In this document: piece after piece, positions 12,678 to 21,591 of the stretch
Position numbering within the stretch: the stretch's first letter is position 1
Layout of the letters: each line of letters opens with the position of its first letter
IMG/VR virus record: IMGVR_UViG_3300031607_000012
Span: 1-31,509 of that record
Reading direction: 5' to 3' (one strand)
DNA length: 31,509 nt
DNA from: a virus
Position numbers and translations under genes: made by a program
Notes under the pieces: generated by a model
Database searches by the model: none
The model's input: only the letters and a program-made list of their open reading frames with translations
Told to the model about the DNA's origin: nothing

Positions 12678-15428
12678 ATGTCTCTGTTATCAGCACTCTG
12701 GCAAGACAGCTACGCCGGACGCCGGTGTATCGTCGGCATAAAGAACGGCGTTGTTAAGCACTTCTGGTTTTCCACTCTGGAAGACGCAGAGGGTAAAGCC
12801 CAGTCGCTCGATGATACGGGCCACGACGTGTACTTCTCACCTTCTCAGTTTGACCCGACAATGGTGGAGACCCTGCGGGAGCAGAAGCACCCTCGCACGG
12901 GGCGGTCCCTTAGCGGGCGGGAGCAAAAAGCTGTTGGCGGTGTGTCCGGACTGTGGCTGGACCTGGACTGGGGAGAGAGCAAGCCCTACCAGTCGTTCCG
13001 CAGCATGATGGAGTCGTTCAAAGACTGGTGGGATAAAAATAGCTTGCCTGCCCCCAGTTACATCATTGGGTCCGGCAGGGGCGTTCACGTCTACTGGTTA
13101 CTTGACCAGCCATACAGCCTGGAAGACTGGCAGCCGGTTGCGCAGCACTTAAAACAGGCGTGCGCACTGGGCGGGCTGCACATCGACATGACCCGCACAG
13201 CGGACAGCGCCAGCCTGCTAAGAGTCCCGGGTACCCACCACCGCAAAGACCCCGACAGCCCGCAAGATGTAAAAGTGCTGGTCGAGAAGCCCCACCCGGT
13301 CAGCTTGCATGAATTTTCTACTGCGTTGCCCGACGTAGGCCCCCAGCGCGCTGTGCCCGTGCGGGGCGCTCCTGCTGTTAAGGATGAGTGGGACACCGAG
13401 CAAGCGTTGCCCCCAGGCGACTTCCCCACCATATCTAAGAGCTGCCAGCAAATAGGCCATTTCGCCTTTGTAAAGGGCAAAGTCAGTGAACCGTACTGGC
13501 GTGCCGCCCTTTCAGTGATATGGCGCTGCGAAGATGGCCCGGAGCTGATACACACCTACTCCGTCGGGGATGAGCGCTACGATGCGGCCGAGACGATCAG
13601 CAAAGCGGAGAACACCCAAGGCCCAGCCACCTGTGGCCACTTCCAAGACATTAACCCCACAGGCTGTGAGGGCTGCCCCTTCAACGGCAAGATAACATCG
13701 CCTATCAATATCAGTACCGCCAGTGAAAAGATCGTAGAAAGCGACGGCGAAGGCGGCACAGAGGTCGAGATAACCTTTCCCAGTCGCTACACCGTCAATA
13801 AAACCGGTGTGTACTTAAAGGCTACAGAGGAAATACCAGCGACCCGGTTAACAGCTGTGCCTATCTGGCTTTCTGACATACGTGTATCCGCTCGCAACGA
13901 GCAAGAGCGGGGTTCCAGCCACCTGCACCTGCGCTGGCGTGATATTCATGGCGTGATGAGTGGCGCCCTGATCGAACAGTCAGAAGTGCATGAAGATCGG
14001 GCGTTGAAAAAATGGCTGGCGGACCACAACCTGGCGGCGTTTGTCTATGGGACTAAAGGATTTGTTATGTATATTAACCAGTTAGTAGCTGAAAACTACC
14101 GGCAAAGGGGGGCTACTACCGTTTACCAGCAACTAGGCTGGCACGATGACTTTTTTGTTATGGGCAAACAGGGGGTTGACGCTGACGGCTTGCGCGACGT
14201 TGCGTTACGTTCGAGCAATACTATTTCACAGCTTGAGGTTAGGGGAAGTCTGTCAGAGTGGACTAACGCTGTGCGGGCCCTGGATAAACCCGAGTACAGC
14301 ACCCACGCCTTTGCGCTGTGCGCCGCGCTGGGCTCACCGATACTGGACCGGGTGGGTAAGGATGGCGCTGTTATCGCGTTGGTTGGTGCTAGTGGACGTG
14401 GTAAGACCCTGGCAGCACAGCTGGGTATCAGCGTGTTTGTGGACCCTAAAATAACCACGGAGTCCGGCTCTAGTACCGACGCGGGCTTGGAGCTGCGTCT
14501 GGGAGCCAACAAGAACGTGCCGGTACTGGTCGATGAGGTCACCACCATGAAGACCTGGCGCCTTGCCAATTTGATCTATATGGCAGCAAATGGCACAGGT
14601 AAAGCGACCGCCACACGCAACCGGGAAGACCGCAAGCGCCTCACCTGGAGGCTGACCACGTTTCTAACCAGCAACCACTCCCTCATGGACCAGGCGAACA
14701 ACGAGATTGAAGAGGCGCACCGGCAAAGACTGTTGGAGATACCGTTCAACGTCACAATGCCCAAAGAGGAAGCAGCGCCCCTGTACACTGCGGCTATGAA
14801 CAACCCGGGGGTAGCAGGTGTAGAGTACCTTAAAACGCTGTTAAAGCACGCGGACAAGCTGGAGGCACTGTTCAACCTGGTGCAGCGCTACGTGGAGAAG
14901 CGTACCGAGGCAGCTGACGCTAACCGGTTTATCACCTGGACGCTTACGGCCGCGCTGCTGGGGGGCATCCTGGGGCGGATAGCTGGCATCATCACCTTTA
15001 ACCCGGTCAAGGTAGTGGACGAAATAATCGACAACATCAAAGGGGTCTATCAGGCCATAGAGGACGACGCGACACGGGCTAAGAACGCCCTGCTGGACGC
15101 ACTTAACGACAACAGCCGTCACGTATGTTTCTGGGCAGCCAACCAAGCGGGTGACTACGACGTGGACGGCGCTGTGGCGCGGGTGCGGGACGATGACCTG
15201 TTCGTGCAGAGTAAGTTTATGAACAAGGTGTTCACTGAGCAAAAGATAAATCGCTCTGGCATAAAAGAGTGGCTCGACGAAGTAGGCTTTGGTGGCAAGG
15301 CGGTACGCATGAGGCTGTCGCCCAACTCACCGGGACCGGTGCACTGCTACCGCTTCTCAATGGCTGGGCTGGACATGCGGGGAGCGGATATATGGGACAC
15401 ACCCGCTAAAAAACCTGCCGACGAATGA
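12678..15428 (+). CDS. Primase-helicase fusion (AEP primase-like plus DUF927-type ATPase)
   Basis: Probable bifunctional replication protein, 916 aa. The N-terminal third matches archaeo-eukaryotic-type primase/PrimPol motifs: LWLDLDW with Asp95 and Asp97, SGRGVHVYW (132-140) with His137, and LLRVPGTHHRK (180-190). A zinc knuckle follows (Cys319, His321, Cys330, Cys333), with the CEGCP..GKI.SPI pattern. The C-terminal half is a DUF927-like superfamily 3 type ATPase: Walker A GASGRGKT (570-577), Walker B VPVLVDE (614-620), sensor TSN (664-666), and HRQRLLE (681-687). The tail (about 810-900) may be a winged-helix domain. It would prime and unwind DNA for the family A polymerase. AAGGG lies 6 nt before the ATG. 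Confidence 0.88.
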   Translation: MSLLSALWQDSYAGRRCIVGIKNGVVKHFWFSTLEDAEGKAQSLDDTGHDVYFSPSQFDPTMVETLREQKHPRTGRSLSGREQKAVGGVSGLWLDLDWGESKPYQSFRSMMESFKDWWDKNSLPAPSYIIGSGRGVHVYWLLDQPYSLEDWQPVAQHLKQACALGGLHIDMTRTADSASLLRVPGTHHRKDPDSPQDVKVLVEKPHPVSLHEFSTALPDVGPQRAVPVRGAPAVKDEWDTEQALPPGDFPTISKSCQQIGHFAFVKGKVSEPYWRAALSVIWRCEDGPELIHTYSVGDERYDAAETISKAENTQGPATCGHFQDINPTGCEGCPFNGKITSPINISTASEKIVESDGEGGTEVEITFPSRYTVNKTGVYLKATEEIPATRLTAVPIWLSDIRVSARNEQERGSSHLHLRWRDIHGVMSGALIEQSEVHEDRALKKWLADHNLAAFVYGTKGFVMYINQLVAENYRQRGATTVYQQLGWHDDFFVMGKQGVDADGLRDVALRSSNTISQLEVRGSLSEWTNAVRALDKPEYSTHAFALCAALGSPILDRVGKDGAVIALVGASGRGKTLAAQLGISVFVDPKITTESGSSTDAGLELRLGANKNVPVLVDEVTTMKTWRLANLIYMAANGTGKATATRNREDRKRLTWRLTTFLTSNHSLMDQANNEIEEAHRQRLLEIPFNVTMPKEEAAPLYTAAMNNPGVAGVEYLKTLLKHADKLEALFNLVQRYVEKRTEAADANRFITWTLTAALLGGILGRIAGIITFNPVKVVDEIIDNIKGVYQAIEDDATRAKNALLDALNDNSRHVCFWAANQAGDYDVDGAVARVRDDDLFVQSKFMNKVFTEQKINRSGIKEWLDEVGFGGKAVRMRLSPNSPGPVHCYRFSMAGLDMRGADIWDTPAKKPADE

Positions 15429-15447
15429 GCGGTTATTTAATAGCCGC
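15429..15447. terminator. Palindromic hairpin at the convergent gene junction
   Basis: GCGGTTA (15429-15435) pairs with TAGCCGC (15441-15447), with one G-U or A-C position depending on the strand, around a TTTAA loop. It lies exactly where the + and - strand blocks meet, overlapping the last codons of the - strand gene. A bidirectional terminator is plausible from position, but neither side has a proper U-tract. Confidence 0.4.
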
Positions 15448-15780
15448 ACCGCCGAACATCCGCACAGCGCGGTAGATGATATGCCGGTGAATCAGATTCA
15501 CCCCTTCATCTTTCATCGCCCGCAGGAACAGCTTGTCTGCTGCTTTGCGGGTCATTTTGTCGTTCTTCACCAGCTTCCGGTAGCACCAGTCGTGAATCAC
15601 AGCAGCAACAACGGTGCGGCCTTTAACGCGCGAATAGATACCAGGAATGCGCGGCACGCTGTCCAAGTCTGTGACGAACCCGGCTTCTACTGTGACTCCC
15701 CGGTACCGGTATTCAGATATGACAATCCAGCGCCCTGGCTGGCTGCCCGAGGTCAGGTGTATCGGTTTAATGCGAGCCAT
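15433..15780 (-). CDS. DUF1353 family protein
   Basis: A 115-aa phage protein of the DUF1353 type. Visible family features are EAGFVTDLDSVPRIPG, VVAAVIHDWCYR (the H-D-W-x-Y core) and a C-terminal helix with AD.LFLRAM and YRAVRMFGG. The family commonly sits beside phage lysis genes, and its function is unknown. I prefer the ATG at 15780 (MARIKP) because GAGG lies 8 nt upstream. This overlaps the endolysin end by 14 bp. It is the last gene of the - strand block and ends 4 bp from the primase-helicase stop. Confidence 0.85.
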   Translation of the reverse strand: MARIKPIHLTSGSQPGRWIVISEYRYRGVTVEAGFVTDLDSVPRIPGIYSRVKGRTVVAAVIHDWCYRKLVKNDKMTRKAADKLFLRAMKDEGVNLIHRHIIYRAVRMFGGAAIK

Positions 15781-16216
15781 ATTTAACGTCCTCGCGGCTA
15801 AAAGGAGCCGCCCATTCATCGTACAGGAATATTATCTTAGGCAAACCAATTTCAACTCGCCGGTCTATGTGTAGGAACCCGTCGTGAAACCCCAGCGCCC
15901 AGCCCAGTTTCCAGCACAAGCGGGCCAGTTCAAATTTGTCCTTCACCCCCATGCTGCGCCACCGTATATCAAAGGCCATACAGCCATTGGTGGGGTGCTT
16001 GGGGTTTTCGGTGAGGTGCAGGCTGAACTTATGGCCCCCCACTTTGGCGTTGTGGGCGGGTGACCGGCAAGCGCTGTTGAGGTAGAGCGGTGCGCCCCAT
16101 GTTACCCGCAAATAAGGGAGCTGGGCAGCCGCCCGACTGTCTATTCTGAGCGTCCCGGAACTGGGGCAAGCCAGCTCTTCCTCAGTAAAGTATGGTAATT
16201 CAGTCCTGTGTTCCAT
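15767..16216 (-). CDS. Endolysin, M15-type peptidase
   Basis: A cell-wall peptidase cutting peptidoglycan stem peptides (M15_3-like), 149 aa. Zinc ligands are visible as FSLH (His67), CMAFDI (Asp83) and FLHID (His116), the SxH...D...HxD arrangement of the family. The start of the fold has LNSACRSPAHNAKVGG. There is no signal peptide, so export should depend on the neighbouring holin-like protein. It overlaps the holin-like gene by 17 bp and DUF1353 by 14 bp, forming a compact lysis cassette at the end of the late operon. No Rz/Rz1 pair was seen next to it. Confidence 0.9.
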   Translation of the reverse strand: MEHRTELPYFTEEELACPSSGTLRIDSRAAAQLPYLRVTWGAPLYLNSACRSPAHNAKVGGHKFSLHLTENPKHPTNGCMAFDIRWRSMGVKDKFELARLCWKLGWALGFHDGFLHIDRRVEIGLPKIIFLYDEWAAPFSREDVKYGSH

Positions 16217-16493
16217 CGTCGTTGCCCAACCCTGCCATTCGTGCTTCGTGTTCCCGGCGAAGATGTTCCAACCGGCGCTCCCGAGCCTTGTTCTTCATGT
16301 CCTGGTGCTTGGCCCATACAAGGTAACTGTAGTAGAAAGCGGTCAAAAACACACCTGCCACCAAAGAAAAGGCCGTTACTAAAGGCATGTAGTTCACTGC
16401 CACTGCGTTAGCAGTGTCCGCAAGTTTTACCAGAACGGACAGGCACACAGTGCAGGCGCTGGCCATAAGCGCTTTGGCTTCCGTCGGTATCAA
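16200..16493 (-). CDS. Holin-like membrane protein
   Basis: Probable holin that permeabilises the inner membrane for the endolysin, 97 aa. Two hydrophobic segments are visible: about residues 9-22 (LMASACTVCLSVLV) and 37-60 (LVTAFSLVAGVFLTAFYYSY onward), followed by a highly charged cytoplasmic tail (KNKARERRLEHLRREHEAR). This fits a class II-like holin. I choose a TTG start at 16493 because GGAGG lies 5 nt upstream and it begins just after the previous gene ends. An ATG at 16466 is a possible second start, and dual starts are common in holins. The ORF can be extended to 16586, but that overlaps the preceding gene. Confidence 0.65.
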   Translation of the reverse strand: MIPTEAKALMASACTVCLSVLVKLADTANAVAVNYMPLVTAFSLVAGVFLTAFYYSYLVWAKHQDMKNKARERRLEHLRREHEARMAGLGNDDGTQD

Positions 16494-16512
16494 AAATGCC
16501 TCCAAGGCGTTA

Positions 16513-19296
16513 TTACGGGGTAAGTGTGCCACGTTGTGGGTCGCCTCTGGGCGTCTGTTCAACTGGTTCACCCTGTAGCGGATCATCCTGCACCAATTCT
16601 AAAAAGGGCTCCATGCCCAGTCGCCCAAGAATTTTTTCTGCCGCCTGCGAGCCGAGTGTCACTTTATTAAGATCAGCCAACAGTGCAATCTTTTCCGGGT
16701 CAGCCATGGCCTTGGCCAGCGCCCTTTGGGTCCCTTCACTGGCGACACCCATGGAGGCGGTAAACGCCCTACCCCGTGCAGACAGCGGTGCGAATGGCAC
16801 CCGTGCGAATCTCATTACCCCTTGCAGCCCTGGCTGGGCCCGCGCGAACATAGTGGACAGGTCCAGTGGCACAGGCTTTTCCAAGTCCCTGTTGACTACG
16901 CGCAACACGTCACGCACCAGCCCCAGGTTTTCGTTGAAGCTGTCACCCAACACACTCTTCGTCAGCAAGGATTGGTCCGACCGCAAGAACTGGTCAATGG
17001 AGTCAGCGCTAAGGCGCCCTCTGCTGTCTGTAACGCTATCCCGCACATTAGTAGCCAAGGAGCGATCAAACAGCCCACGTCGGCTTTCAGGCAGCAAGCG
17101 GCGCACAATCTGTGCATCCCGTGGCCCCATGTTACTTAACACTTCACTGGCCAGCCGTGCAGGATCGGCGGTACGCAGCCCAACCAGTTTTTCCATGCGG
17201 TTCAACAGGCTTGTCATGGTTTTTTCCGCCTCGCCCAGCTTTACTGCAGCGCGGCGCGCATCGCTCAGGGAACCAACTATTTCTGGCCGACCCTTAAAAA
17301 GCACTTCGAGCGAATCCTTGTTATTACGCAGAAATGTACGCAACCGGTTAGGGTCAATTCGCCCTGTTTCATCATTCACGAAACGACGCTGTATGGTGCC
17401 CAGAACAGAGTCCTGAGTAGACAGCAAGGCGGATTGCGCGTTAGGCAACGAACCCAGGGCGTCTACAAATTCCTGCGACACTTCACGGCCGCGCAGTAAC
17501 CGGTCTACGGATTCTTCCCCGCTGAGAGCGAACAGCCCGGTGCGCGGGTCTTTTTCCATGAACCGGCCCACGATGCCCTGGTCAATCTGACGGGCCGCGT
17601 CAGCATATTGTGACTCCAGCTGCAGTACGCTGCGCAGCTGGTCGTCGCCCAAAGAATCGTTACGGGCTTTAACAATAGAGTCCTGCATACGCTTTAGAAT
17701 GCGCTCCCGCTGGGGCTCATCCCGTATGCTGGGGCGACGTAGCTCCCGGCGGACATCGCGCAACACCCGTTGGGTCTCACCCAAGCTAGGCGGGTTGTCC
17801 ACGAGCTGTTTGGTCCACTCCAGTACGTTGTTAGGCCCCATCGTCAGCACGTCATCAACTGCTGTGCCAGCGCTATCCGCTTCGGTTAACAGCCTTGACT
17901 GTTCCTGCAAGCTGATAGAACGCAAAATGTCCTGACCTTCCTGACCACGCAGTCGCGCAGCTTCCGCGCGCACCGGCTCGAAACTTATTCTTATATCGCC
18001 TTCCTGTTGCAGGTCGTCGAACTGGCGACGCAACGGGGCGAACACTTCCTCCCGCTGTTGTTCAAGGATACGGCGCGTGTTGGCTGCCGCATCTTCTGGG
18101 GCTCTGGCAGTGGCGAAAGCTGCACTTTCCGCATTCCTTAATGACCCTTCAGCGTCGCGGGTATTACGTGCTGCCACAGTTGTCAGACTGCGACCTATTG
18201 CGGCCCGGTCCTGCGGTGTGGCAGGGGGGCCGAAAGTAGCGTCGTCGAGTTTACCCACAATGCGTTTCTGTTCCTCCCCAATCTCACGCAGACCACTACC
18301 CACTTCACGGTTGGACATAGCGGCGGATTCTGCACGGATGACCTCTGGAGAGCGTGCTACCTGCCCTGTGGTCAAAGGCAGCGCATCCCCTGTAACCGAC
18401 TCGACCCGTCCCGACAGTTTCTTGGCTTCGTCTATGACTTCCCGCATTGGCCTGTCGCCTAGGGCGTCCAGGAGGGACATAGGAACCCCTGATGCTGCAG
18501 CCAGCGCGCGTCTAAACGCCCCAACTGCTGCACCCCCCACTATGGTTGCAACTGATGCTTTACCACTGCGCTTCATCGCGCGGTCCATTATCTCATTTGG
18601 GGTTAAGTCGATCAGCCCCCGATCCGCCGCTCTGGACAGGCGGATCAGCTCACCCATGCCCTCACCAACACCTGTACCTAATACTGTACCAACCCCTGCC
18701 CCCGCAGGGCCTGCCACTGAGCCCCCCAAGAACCCTGCTACGCCGCCGACTACACCACCACCAAGGACCATACCACCTGGAGCGCCACCAGTTATATCAC
18801 CCATACCAGCACCAGGTGGGTTAAAAATAGTCCATTGCCCAGCACCAGGTGGCTTAAATTCCAGCTCTTCTGTTTGGGGGCCTATTCGCACTTCTGAGTC
18901 ATCACCCAACGCGCGACGGGCCAGTTCTATCTGGCTTGCAGGGTCCTGTGCACTAGGAGAACCTAAACCGAACTGATACCGGGCAGACAGTGGCGCGCCC
19001 TGCGGGGAAATATCGTTTGGCAAGCCTGCAATACCATTATCAGCTCGGGGCGTGGCGGCACCCATGCGAGGTGGCACGTCTTGCGCGCTCGGGGCTCCAG
19101 TACCTGTGGACTGCGGCGTGGCGGCCCCCATGCGAGGTGCGGCAACTTGCGTACCAGGGGCGTCTGTACTCACAGCCCGTGGCGTGGCGGCACCCATGCG
19201 AGGCGAAGCACCTTGCGCTGACTGCTCAATCGGCACAAAGCGGAAACCAGTGGGAGGCTGCGCTTGCTCCTGTTCTATTGGTACGAACTTGGCCAT
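16513..19296 (-). CDS. Large internal virion / DNA ejection protein
   Basis: A 927-aa structural protein, probably ejected with the DNA. It begins with two FVPIEQ motifs (4-9, 20-25), then three copies of PRMGAATP at residues 32, 54 and 76, an exact 22-residue period. The Gly/Ala-rich stretch 166-216 (GGMVLGGGVVGGVAGFLGG and onward) could insert into or cross the host membrane. The remaining about 700 residues are mostly long charged helices (coiled-coil-like) without enzymatic motifs. Short N-terminal motifs and a Gly-rich segment before a helical body are usual for podovirus ejection proteins. It follows two smaller internal-protein genes with 1-bp spacings, just before the lysis cassette. 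Confidence 0.75.
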   Translation of the reverse strand: MAKFVPIEQEQAQPPTGFRFVPIEQSAQGASPRMGAATPRAVSTDAPGTQVAAPRMGAATPQSTGTGAPSAQDVPPRMGAATPRADNGIAGLPNDISPQGAPLSARYQFGLGSPSAQDPASQIELARRALGDDSEVRIGPQTEELEFKPPGAGQWTIFNPPGAGMGDITGGAPGGMVLGGGVVGGVAGFLGGSVAGPAGAGVGTVLGTGVGEGMGELIRLSRAADRGLIDLTPNEIMDRAMKRSGKASVATIVGGAAVGAFRRALAAASGVPMSLLDALGDRPMREVIDEAKKLSGRVESVTGDALPLTTGQVARSPEVIRAESAAMSNREVGSGLREIGEEQKRIVGKLDDATFGPPATPQDRAAIGRSLTTVAARNTRDAEGSLRNAESAAFATARAPEDAAANTRRILEQQREEVFAPLRRQFDDLQQEGDIRISFEPVRAEAARLRGQEGQDILRSISLQEQSRLLTEADSAGTAVDDVLTMGPNNVLEWTKQLVDNPPSLGETQRVLRDVRRELRRPSIRDEPQRERILKRMQDSIVKARNDSLGDDQLRSVLQLESQYADAARQIDQGIVGRFMEKDPRTGLFALSGEESVDRLLRGREVSQEFVDALGSLPNAQSALLSTQDSVLGTIQRRFVNDETGRIDPNRLRTFLRNNKDSLEVLFKGRPEIVGSLSDARRAAVKLGEAEKTMTSLLNRMEKLVGLRTADPARLASEVLSNMGPRDAQIVRRLLPESRRGLFDRSLATNVRDSVTDSRGRLSADSIDQFLRSDQSLLTKSVLGDSFNENLGLVRDVLRVVNRDLEKPVPLDLSTMFARAQPGLQGVMRFARVPFAPLSARGRAFTASMGVASEGTQRALAKAMADPEKIALLADLNKVTLGSQAAEKILGRLGMEPFLELVQDDPLQGEPVEQTPRGDPQRGTLTP
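19048..19203 (-). repeat. Three 66-bp-spaced coding repeats (PRMGAATP)
   Basis: Near-identical 24-base units at about 19180-19203, 19114-19137 and 19048-19071 encode PRMGAATP. The + strand shows GGCGTGGCGGC, CCCATGCGAGG or close variants each time. The spacing is exactly 66 bp, so the repeat keeps the reading frame whenever copies are gained or lost. Confidence 0.9.
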
Positions 19297-19297
19297 G

Positions 19298-20755
19298 CTA
19301 TTCCGCCTCTATGTGACCTATCACGCTTCCATCGTCGCCTAAAACTTCCCAGCGGCCATCTGCACTGCGGTTGCCCAAGCTGGTGTTGGGGGGCAGGGCA
19401 CTGCTAGCCTCCACTTCTGTCATCCCTGCTGCCTGACTGCCTGCACCCGTACCGCTGGTCACGCCGCTGCGCTGGTCGAGCTCCGCCAGCTTGGCTTGGC
19501 GCCGCGTTTCAAAGGCACTGGTGTCGATGGACGCTGACTGTGACAGGAAGGCGCGCGCTGCGTCTGTATCCTCAGCGGCCAGCGCGCCTCTACGGCGTTC
19601 AACCGCCAATTCAGCACTCGCCATAAGACTTGCGACCGCCATTTTGTTCGCCATTTCACTTCGCCCGAAGTTGGCGAACGCGGCCCGCGCCATTTCAACT
19701 TCTTTTTGGTTCAAGTTACCCTTGAACTTCGAGAAGCCATTAATGATCAGCTCGGTGCTTACCCGAACAAACTCTTCTTTTTTAGCAATTTCTTCTGGTG
19801 CAATACCCAAGCCTTCCGCCACGGAATTTAGGTTCAAGCCAAAGTCGTCAGCGATTTGCTGCAGGGGCAGTAACAATTCTTGCCCACGGCCTGTGCTTAC
19901 ACCTGCCACGAGCAGGTCACCAGCTTCCTGCAGTCCGGGCAGCATGTTGGCCGCTACGTCGCCTGCTTGTACGGTACTTTCTATGGCGGATACCAACATT
20001 TTCGCGTTAGCTTTTGCGTAAGCAGTCTCGCTTGTGTTGTTGATGGTTACACCAGAACTCACAGGGGCCGCTTCCCCTGGTGCATCGCTGCGTAGCACAA
20101 ACGTTTGCCCGGTAGGGGAATCAGGGTCGTCTACAGCCACCACCGGTTGATTGTTGGTCAACAGCAATTTACGGCCCGCAACGAAGTCTTCCCTGGGTAT
20201 AAAACCGGAATCAAAGTCTGCCTTCAACTGAGCAATGTCCGAATAAATTTTGGGCTCGCCCTTGTTTCGGAACACTTCTTGGTTGGTCCCCGGGTCGACC
20301 AGTGCTGCACCTTCTGCTACAGATATTGGCGTTGGCGCTGCGGGGGTAGCCGCCATGCTCAATACGCCCTCGACGCCTTGGTCAGCGAATAACTTCGCAA
20401 ACGCGGTTGGGTCGCTCTGAATCCGCGCCAGTAACTGCTGGGCGTCAGTGCCCTGCCCCGACGGTTGCGGTGTAGGCGGCTGTTGCGGCTGCCCACCACC
20501 CAAGGCGAATTGGAGCGGGTTTTGCTGCACCTGCTGATTGACTGACTGCAGGGCACCTGGGTTCATGGCCCCGTTCTCTATCAGGATACTTTGCAGCGCC
20601 TTGCGGAAGGGGTCAGACTCTTCTATAGCTTGGCGTTCCATTCTGTTTCGCGCCAGCTCGCCGCCACCGACTGTACCGATGGCTTGCCCCAGGGTGCCAC
20701 CTAAACGAGCGGCTGCACTCGGCCCCGACGGGCCTGTTGCTAATACGCGTGCCAT
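19298..20755 (-). CDS. Internal virion / ejection protein (485 aa)
   Basis: A probable structural protein, helical and Ala/Gln-rich. The N-terminus has a Gly/Ala segment (LGGTLGQAIGTVGGGELARN), then a Gln/Pro-rich low-complexity linker (about residues 79-103). A helix-rich middle follows (ANMLPGLQEAGDLLVAG; EEFVRVSTELIINGFSKFKG) and a short beta-like C-terminal end (SADGRWEVLGDDGSVIGHIE). No enzymatic motif is seen. It sits between two other probable internal proteins, with gaps of 1 bp on each side, so the three are likely made in fixed proportion and packed together. Confidence 0.7.
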   Translation of the reverse strand: MARVLATGPSGPSAAARLGGTLGQAIGTVGGGELARNRMERQAIEESDPFRKALQSILIENGAMNPGALQSVNQQVQQNPLQFALGGGQPQQPPTPQPSGQGTDAQQLLARIQSDPTAFAKLFADQGVEGVLSMAATPAAPTPISVAEGAALVDPGTNQEVFRNKGEPKIYSDIAQLKADFDSGFIPREDFVAGRKLLLTNNQPVVAVDDPDSPTGQTFVLRSDAPGEAAPVSSGVTINNTSETAYAKANAKMLVSAIESTVQAGDVAANMLPGLQEAGDLLVAGVSTGRGQELLLPLQQIADDFGLNLNSVAEGLGIAPEEIAKKEEFVRVSTELIINGFSKFKGNLNQKEVEMARAAFANFGRSEMANKMAVASLMASAELAVERRRGALAAEDTDAARAFLSQSASIDTSAFETRRQAKLAELDQRSGVTSGTGAGSQAAGMTEVEASSALPPNTSLGNRSADGRWEVLGDDGSVIGHIEAE

Positions 20756-20756
20756 A

Positions 20757-21587
20757 TTAGCTGTCCCCCGCTGCTAGAGACGTCCCTAAACCACTGGTGT
20801 AAGCGTTAACCCCTGCTGCTACCGCACCTTGCGCTAGCCCCGGCGTACCTGCTTGGCCTTCCAGAACTACCGTATTCGGAGCAGACACACCCGCCCCCAA
20901 CGACAGCGCTTGCAACAGTTGTTGCTCACGGCGGCGGAACTCTTCCATGCCTCTATCAATGCCTAGTTGCTCAATGAGCCGCGGCAGCGCCTGTGCCTCC
21001 AGGGTAGCCAGCATGGTGTCAACTTGTTGGCGTTCGAGCCCAGGAATGGCCATGGCTGCCTGCTGTTGGCGGTCGCGCTCCCCACTGGTCACTTGGGTTG
21101 CTGTGTCACCCAGCGCGCTGGCAAAACCACCAGCAGCACGAGCGCCCGCCATCTGGAACGGGCTTGACCCCTCACCTTGAATTTGTTGGCCCGCTTGGGT
21201 GAACTGGGAGCGTAACCCTGGGACCACTTCTTCCTGGAACTGCTCAATAATGGGGCGTTGTGCAGTCTGGATAAGACTGGCAAGCATGGGGTTAGTATTC
21301 GGGTCCATGCTACCTGTAGCCGTACCGGACAAGGTACCCAATGCGCCCTGAGTAGCGCTAGGCTGCGCGCCAACCCCCATAACGTTGTTGAGTACCATCT
21401 GCTCGTTGCTCGTAATACCAGCGGTCATGGGGCCAGTGAACGCGTCACCCCCACCAGAAGACAGTAAACCGGATATACCACCTGCCACCTGCGGCTGTAA
21501 CGCGTTCCAGGAGTCTGGTGTAACGTCGACAACCTGTGAAGGGGTGCCAGAAGAGCCAAAGAGCAAATCCTCGAATGGTGACGCCAT
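20757..21587 (-). CDS. Virion protein, probable ejection/tail-core component (276 aa)
   Basis: A 276-aa Gly/Ala/Gln-rich protein. The N-terminal half has Gly/Ser-rich turns (GGISGLLSSGGGDAF). The centre is a long amphipathic helical region (about residues 105-235: IIEQFQEEVVPGLRSQFTQA and onward, ending in EEFRRREQQLLQAL), and the C-terminal end is small-residue rich. No catalytic motif is visible. Similar short helical proteins precede the large ejection proteins in many podoviruses, and position is the main argument here. The next upstream gene is only 4 bp away. Confidence 0.65.
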   Translation of the reverse strand: MASPFEDLLFGSSGTPSQVVDVTPDSWNALQPQVAGGISGLLSSGGGDAFTGPMTAGITSNEQMVLNNVMGVGAQPSATQGALGTLSGTATGSMDPNTNPMLASLIQTAQRPIIEQFQEEVVPGLRSQFTQAGQQIQGEGSSPFQMAGARAAGGFASALGDTATQVTSGERDRQQQAAMAIPGLERQQVDTMLATLEAQALPRLIEQLGIDRGMEEFRRREQQLLQALSLGAGVSAPNTVVLEGQAGTPGLAQGAVAAGVNAYTSGLGTSLAAGDS

Positions 21588-21591
21588 GGTA

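Noticed and set aside
16496-18976. Long + strand open frames opposite the 927-aa ejection gene
   Set aside because: Ser/Pro/Arg-rich composition caused by the codon use of the opposite gene, with no ribosome-binding site or recognisable motif.
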